DNA of 64,000 nucleotides from an uncultured Clostridium sp. GTDB taxonomy: Bacteria > Bacillota > Clostridia > TANB77 > CAG-508. Position 1 is the first letter of the stretch, and every line of letters begins with the position of its first letter. Shown piece after piece: positions 61,249-64,000 of the stretch. The notes beneath the pieces are model-generated. The model made no database searches, was not told the origin of the DNA, and saw nothing but the letters and a program-made list of their open reading frames with translations. The stretch covers positions 16,117 to 80,116 of the forward strand of contig CAOKXF010000009.1 of assembly GCA_948473335.1 (NCBI GenBank). Reading direction: 5' to 3'. The position numbers and the translations under genes were made by a program.

Positions 61249-62106
61249 ATGCTAGCGAGCATGAAAGAAATGGAATTATTGGGTTCACAAGTGGATAATA
61301 AAAAAATAGAATTATTTGATTCACATGCACACTATAATGACGAACAATTTAAAGAAGATAAAAACCAAGTTATCTCATCTGTGAAAGCAGAAGGGATAAC
61401 TAAATTAATATGTGTGGGATATAACGTAAACTCATCAAAAGAAGCAATTGAAATCGCAAAGAATTATGATTTTATATATTCATCATGTGCAATTTCACCA
61501 AATGATATTCCACAAATTGAGAAGGAATTGTGGAAAGATATAGAACAAATAAAAGGAATGTTACAAAAAAAAGAGGAAAATAAAATAGTTGCTGTAGGAG
61601 AAATAGGATTAGATTATTACTGGAACAAAGAAAATTCGGAATTGCAGAAAAAAGCATTTATTGAGCAGATAAAAATTGCAAACGAGTATGATCTACCAAT
61701 TGTGATACATACAAGAGAGGCAGTTGCAGATACGATTGATATATTAAAAAATAAGATAAATATTGAAAATAAAGGAATATTTCATTGCTGTCCATTAAAT
61801 AGAGAATTAGTAAAAGAAGCATTGAAATTAGACTTTTATATTTCATTAGCTGGACCAATAACATTTAAAAATTCTAAAAATGCTAATGAAATAATAGATA
61901 TGTTACCTTTAGATAAAATATTAATAGAAACAGATAGTCCATATCTTTCACCAGAACCATTAAGGGGTAAAAGAAATGATTCAAGAAATGTCAAGTATAT
62001 GGCAAAGAAAATTGCAGAAGTTAAGAATATGGATATAGAAGAAATAGCAAAGATTACATATGAAAATGCTGAGAGGGTTTTTAAAATGAACAATAAAAAG
62101 GAGTAA
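61249..62106 (+). CDS. TatD family hydrolase
   Basis: [50 protein letters not shown]. Exact start uncertain. Confidence 0.92.
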   Translation: MLASMKEMELLGSQVDNKKIELFDSHAHYNDEQFKEDKNQVISSVKAEGITKLICVGYNVNSSKEAIEIAKNYDFIYSSCAISPNDIPQIEKELWKDIEQIKGMLQKKEENKIVAVGEIGLDYYWNKENSELQKKAFIEQIKIANEYDLPIVIHTREAVADTIDILKNKINIENKGIFHCCPLNRELVKEALKLDFYISLAGPITFKNSKNANEIIDMLPLDKILIETDSPYLSPEPLRGKRNDSRNVKYMAKKIAEVKNMDIEEIAKITYENAERVFKMNNKKE

Positions 62107-62119
62107 TAGGAGAAGAAAT

Positions 62120-62674
62120 ATGTATGACAATTGGGAAAAACTAGAAGAGTTATTAAAAGATTGTAAAAAATGTAAATTGTGTTCTAATAGAACAAATATT
62201 GTATTTGGAACAGGAAATAGAGAAGCGGATATAATGTTTATAGGAGAAGGACCGGGAGCAGATGAAGATTTGCAAGGAGAACCATTTGTTGGAAAAGCTG
62301 GTAAGCTGATGAACATGGCTTTTGATATTTTAGGAATAGATAGAAAAAGAATTTATATAGCTAATATTGTAAAATGTAGACCTCCTGGAAATAGAAATCC
62401 AGAACAGGATGAAGCAATGGCATGTTTAGATTACTTGAGAAATCAAGTAGTTTTAGTAAAACCAAAGATTATAGTATTACTAGGGAGTATTGCCCTTAAA
62501 AATATTTTAGGTCAAGAATATGGTATAACGGCATCAAGAGGAAAGTGGATTGAAAAACGTGGAATATGGTACATGCCTACCTGGCACCCTGCCGCTCTTT
62601 TACGTGATGAGACTAAAAAAGTTGATTTTATTAATGATTTGAAGTTAGTTCTTGAAAAAGAACAGCAATTGTAA
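62120..62674 (+). CDS. uracil-DNA glycosylase, family 4 (Fe-S)
   Basis: [68 protein letters not shown]. Confidence 0.93.
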   Translation: MYDNWEKLEELLKDCKKCKLCSNRTNIVFGTGNREADIMFIGEGPGADEDLQGEPFVGKAGKLMNMAFDILGIDRKRIYIANIVKCRPPGNRNPEQDEAMACLDYLRNQVVLVKPKIIVLLGSIALKNILGQEYGITASRGKWIEKRGIWYMPTWHPAALLRDETKKVDFINDLKLVLEKEQQL

Positions 62675-62720
62675 AATTATACTTTTTGTATATGATGTTT
62701 ATATCTATTTTTTTAAAGTA

Positions 62721-62766
62721 GCTGTTTTAGTAATGAACGCATATCCACGCTCATTAGTAAAGTGGC
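62721..62766. repeat. dispersed palindrome family, copy D (degenerate)
   Basis: gctgttttagtaatgaacgcatatccacgctcattagtaaagtggc. Confidence 0.75.
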
Positions 62767-62820
62767 TATTTTACTGGAGTACAAGCATTATTATAGAGTT
62801 TTTGCAGGTATTGGTTATAT

Positions 62821-62856
62821 AGCAATGGGCGCATATCCACGCCCATTAGTAAAACA
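62821..62856. repeat. dispersed palindrome family, copy E
   Basis: agcaatgggcgcatatccacgcccattagtaaaaca. Confidence 0.8.
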
Positions 62857-63055
62857 CTACTCTTTTGTGCAAATTCTAACGTTTCTTATATAAGTAGTAA
62901 TACAAAATTAAAAAAATTACAGTATTGTAATAGATAAGTTTCACAATTTGAAAAGCAAAAACATGTTGACATAATGATAAAACAGTAATATAATAAAATA
63001 GTAAAAAACAGGTGCACTCAAAAAAATTTTAGAGAGTAAAATAAGGAGGAAAAAG

Positions 63056-63766
63056 ATGGAACGGAAGGAAGATGAATTTGTAAATTGGCTTAAAGAAATG
63101 CTAGAAAAACATGAAATAAGTCAATCAGAGCTTGCAAAGGAAATAGGAACAGACTTAACATATATATGCAAAATCGTAAATGGAAGAATGCCTGCAACAG
63201 CAAAAATGAAATATTTGATAATAAATTTCTTCAAGCAAAATTATGGAGAAGACTATTCAGAAAACCCATTAGAAAAAGTAATTCCAACTACATATGGAGA
63301 GTGGCTGAGTTTGGAAACAACCAAACACAATATATCTTCTCAAGAATTAGCAGAAGCGACAGGAATAAAGAGCAAAACGATTAGAGACATTTGGTCCAAT
63401 AGAATAAAATCAACTGTCGAAAAGAAAACTAAAATATTAAAATATTTAAAGGAGGTATATGGTATAGACATTACAAAGGGAGAGGAGTTATTGGAAAGAA
63501 CAATAAGTAGTCAAAACGAGAAATACTCAATTTGGATAAACAATACCATGAAAGAATTACAAGTTGAAAATGTCCAGATTGCAAATTATTTAGGAATAAA
63601 TAAAAATAACTTTTCAAAAATAAGAACAGGCAGAATAGTTCCACCTACAGAAAAAGCAGAACTGATTTTTCGCTTTTTTGAAGAACGTGGCATTGATACA
63701 ACTAAAGGAAGAGAGATTTTTCAAGGACTTTATAAAGGAACAATAAGATACAAAGTAAGTAAATAA
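63056..63766 (+). CDS. protein with three tandem XRE-like helix-turn-helix repeats
   Basis: HTH-like: ISQSELAKEIGTDLTYICKIVNGRMP; ISSQELAEATGIKSKTIRDIWSNRIK; VENVQIANYLGINKNNFSKIRTGRIVPP, each followed by a helix ending in ..YGED/YGIDITKG/RGIDTTKG. Confidence 0.82.
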   Translation: MERKEDEFVNWLKEMLEKHEISQSELAKEIGTDLTYICKIVNGRMPATAKMKYLIINFFKQNYGEDYSENPLEKVIPTTYGEWLSLETTKHNISSQELAEATGIKSKTIRDIWSNRIKSTVEKKTKILKYLKEVYGIDITKGEELLERTISSQNEKYSIWINNTMKELQVENVQIANYLGINKNNFSKIRTGRIVPPTEKAELIFRFFEERGIDTTKGREIFQGLYKGTIRYKVSK

Positions 63767-63791
63767 TAGTTCAATGCTAGCGCAGAAATCC

Positions 63792-63840
63792 GTAAATCAT
63801 CTATATTGTGAAAATGCAATATAGGTGGTTTACTTTTTTT
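63792..63840 (+). terminator. intrinsic terminator after the HTH gene
   Basis: gtaaatcatctatattg tgaaaatg caatataggtggtttac ttttttt: 17-bp stem with two G-U pairs. Confidence 0.88.
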
Positions 63841-63874
63841 ATGGAAAAAGCACTATAAAAATCTGTAATCTGTT

Positions 63875-64000
63875 GAAAAATAAATGTCATAAAAAAGACA
63901 AAAAAGTGTAATAAAGAACATGAGACAAATATCCGTAAGAAAAGGAAAAAGTAAACAAAAGAGATTGAGAAACTTGCCATTTACTAAGAAAAGAAAATGT
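63875..64000 (+). promoter_or_regulatory. leader/promoter region homologous to that of giant surface protein 3
   Basis: gaaaaataaatgtcataaaaaagacaaaaaagtgtaataaa...atatccgtaag...cttgccatttactaag matches about 43722-43855. Confidence 0.72.

Overview
The window is a very AT-rich chromosomal segment from a probably spore-forming Firmicute/Clostridia-type bacterium. Assignments rest on reading the translated ORFs; no database search was run. From left to right it carries: (1) a type II fatty-acid synthesis operon, fabD(3' end)-fabG-fabF-accB-fabZ-accC-accD-accA-fabI; (2) a SleB-like hydrolase, a YetF/DUF421 protein, a low-MW phosphatase, a PcrA/UvrD helicase, an Lsa-like ABC-F ATPase, two CotF-like proteins, an M23 peptidase and MecA; (3) radC-mreB-mreC-mreD-pbp2-minC; (4) about 29 kb dominated by three giant surface-protein genes (about 2936, 3035 and 3643 aa), two of them mosaic paralogs and the third with 14 propeller-like repeats plus about 10 MucBP-like repeats; (5) spoIIE, a WG-repeat protein, an unknown membrane protein, acpS, tatD, a family 4 UDG and a protein with three HTH-like repeats. 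Two dispersed palindromic repeat families are present, one of which contributes the C-terminal codons of fabF. The strongest leads are the giant adhesin locus (two 7-blade arrays, mid-protein membrane hairpins, non-canonical sorting signals, perfect-identity patches), the triple-HTH protein, and a conserved leader at the right edge that predicts a further surface gene outside the window. Nearly all minus-strand ORFs in the supplied track look like antisense artefacts of A-rich coding strands.
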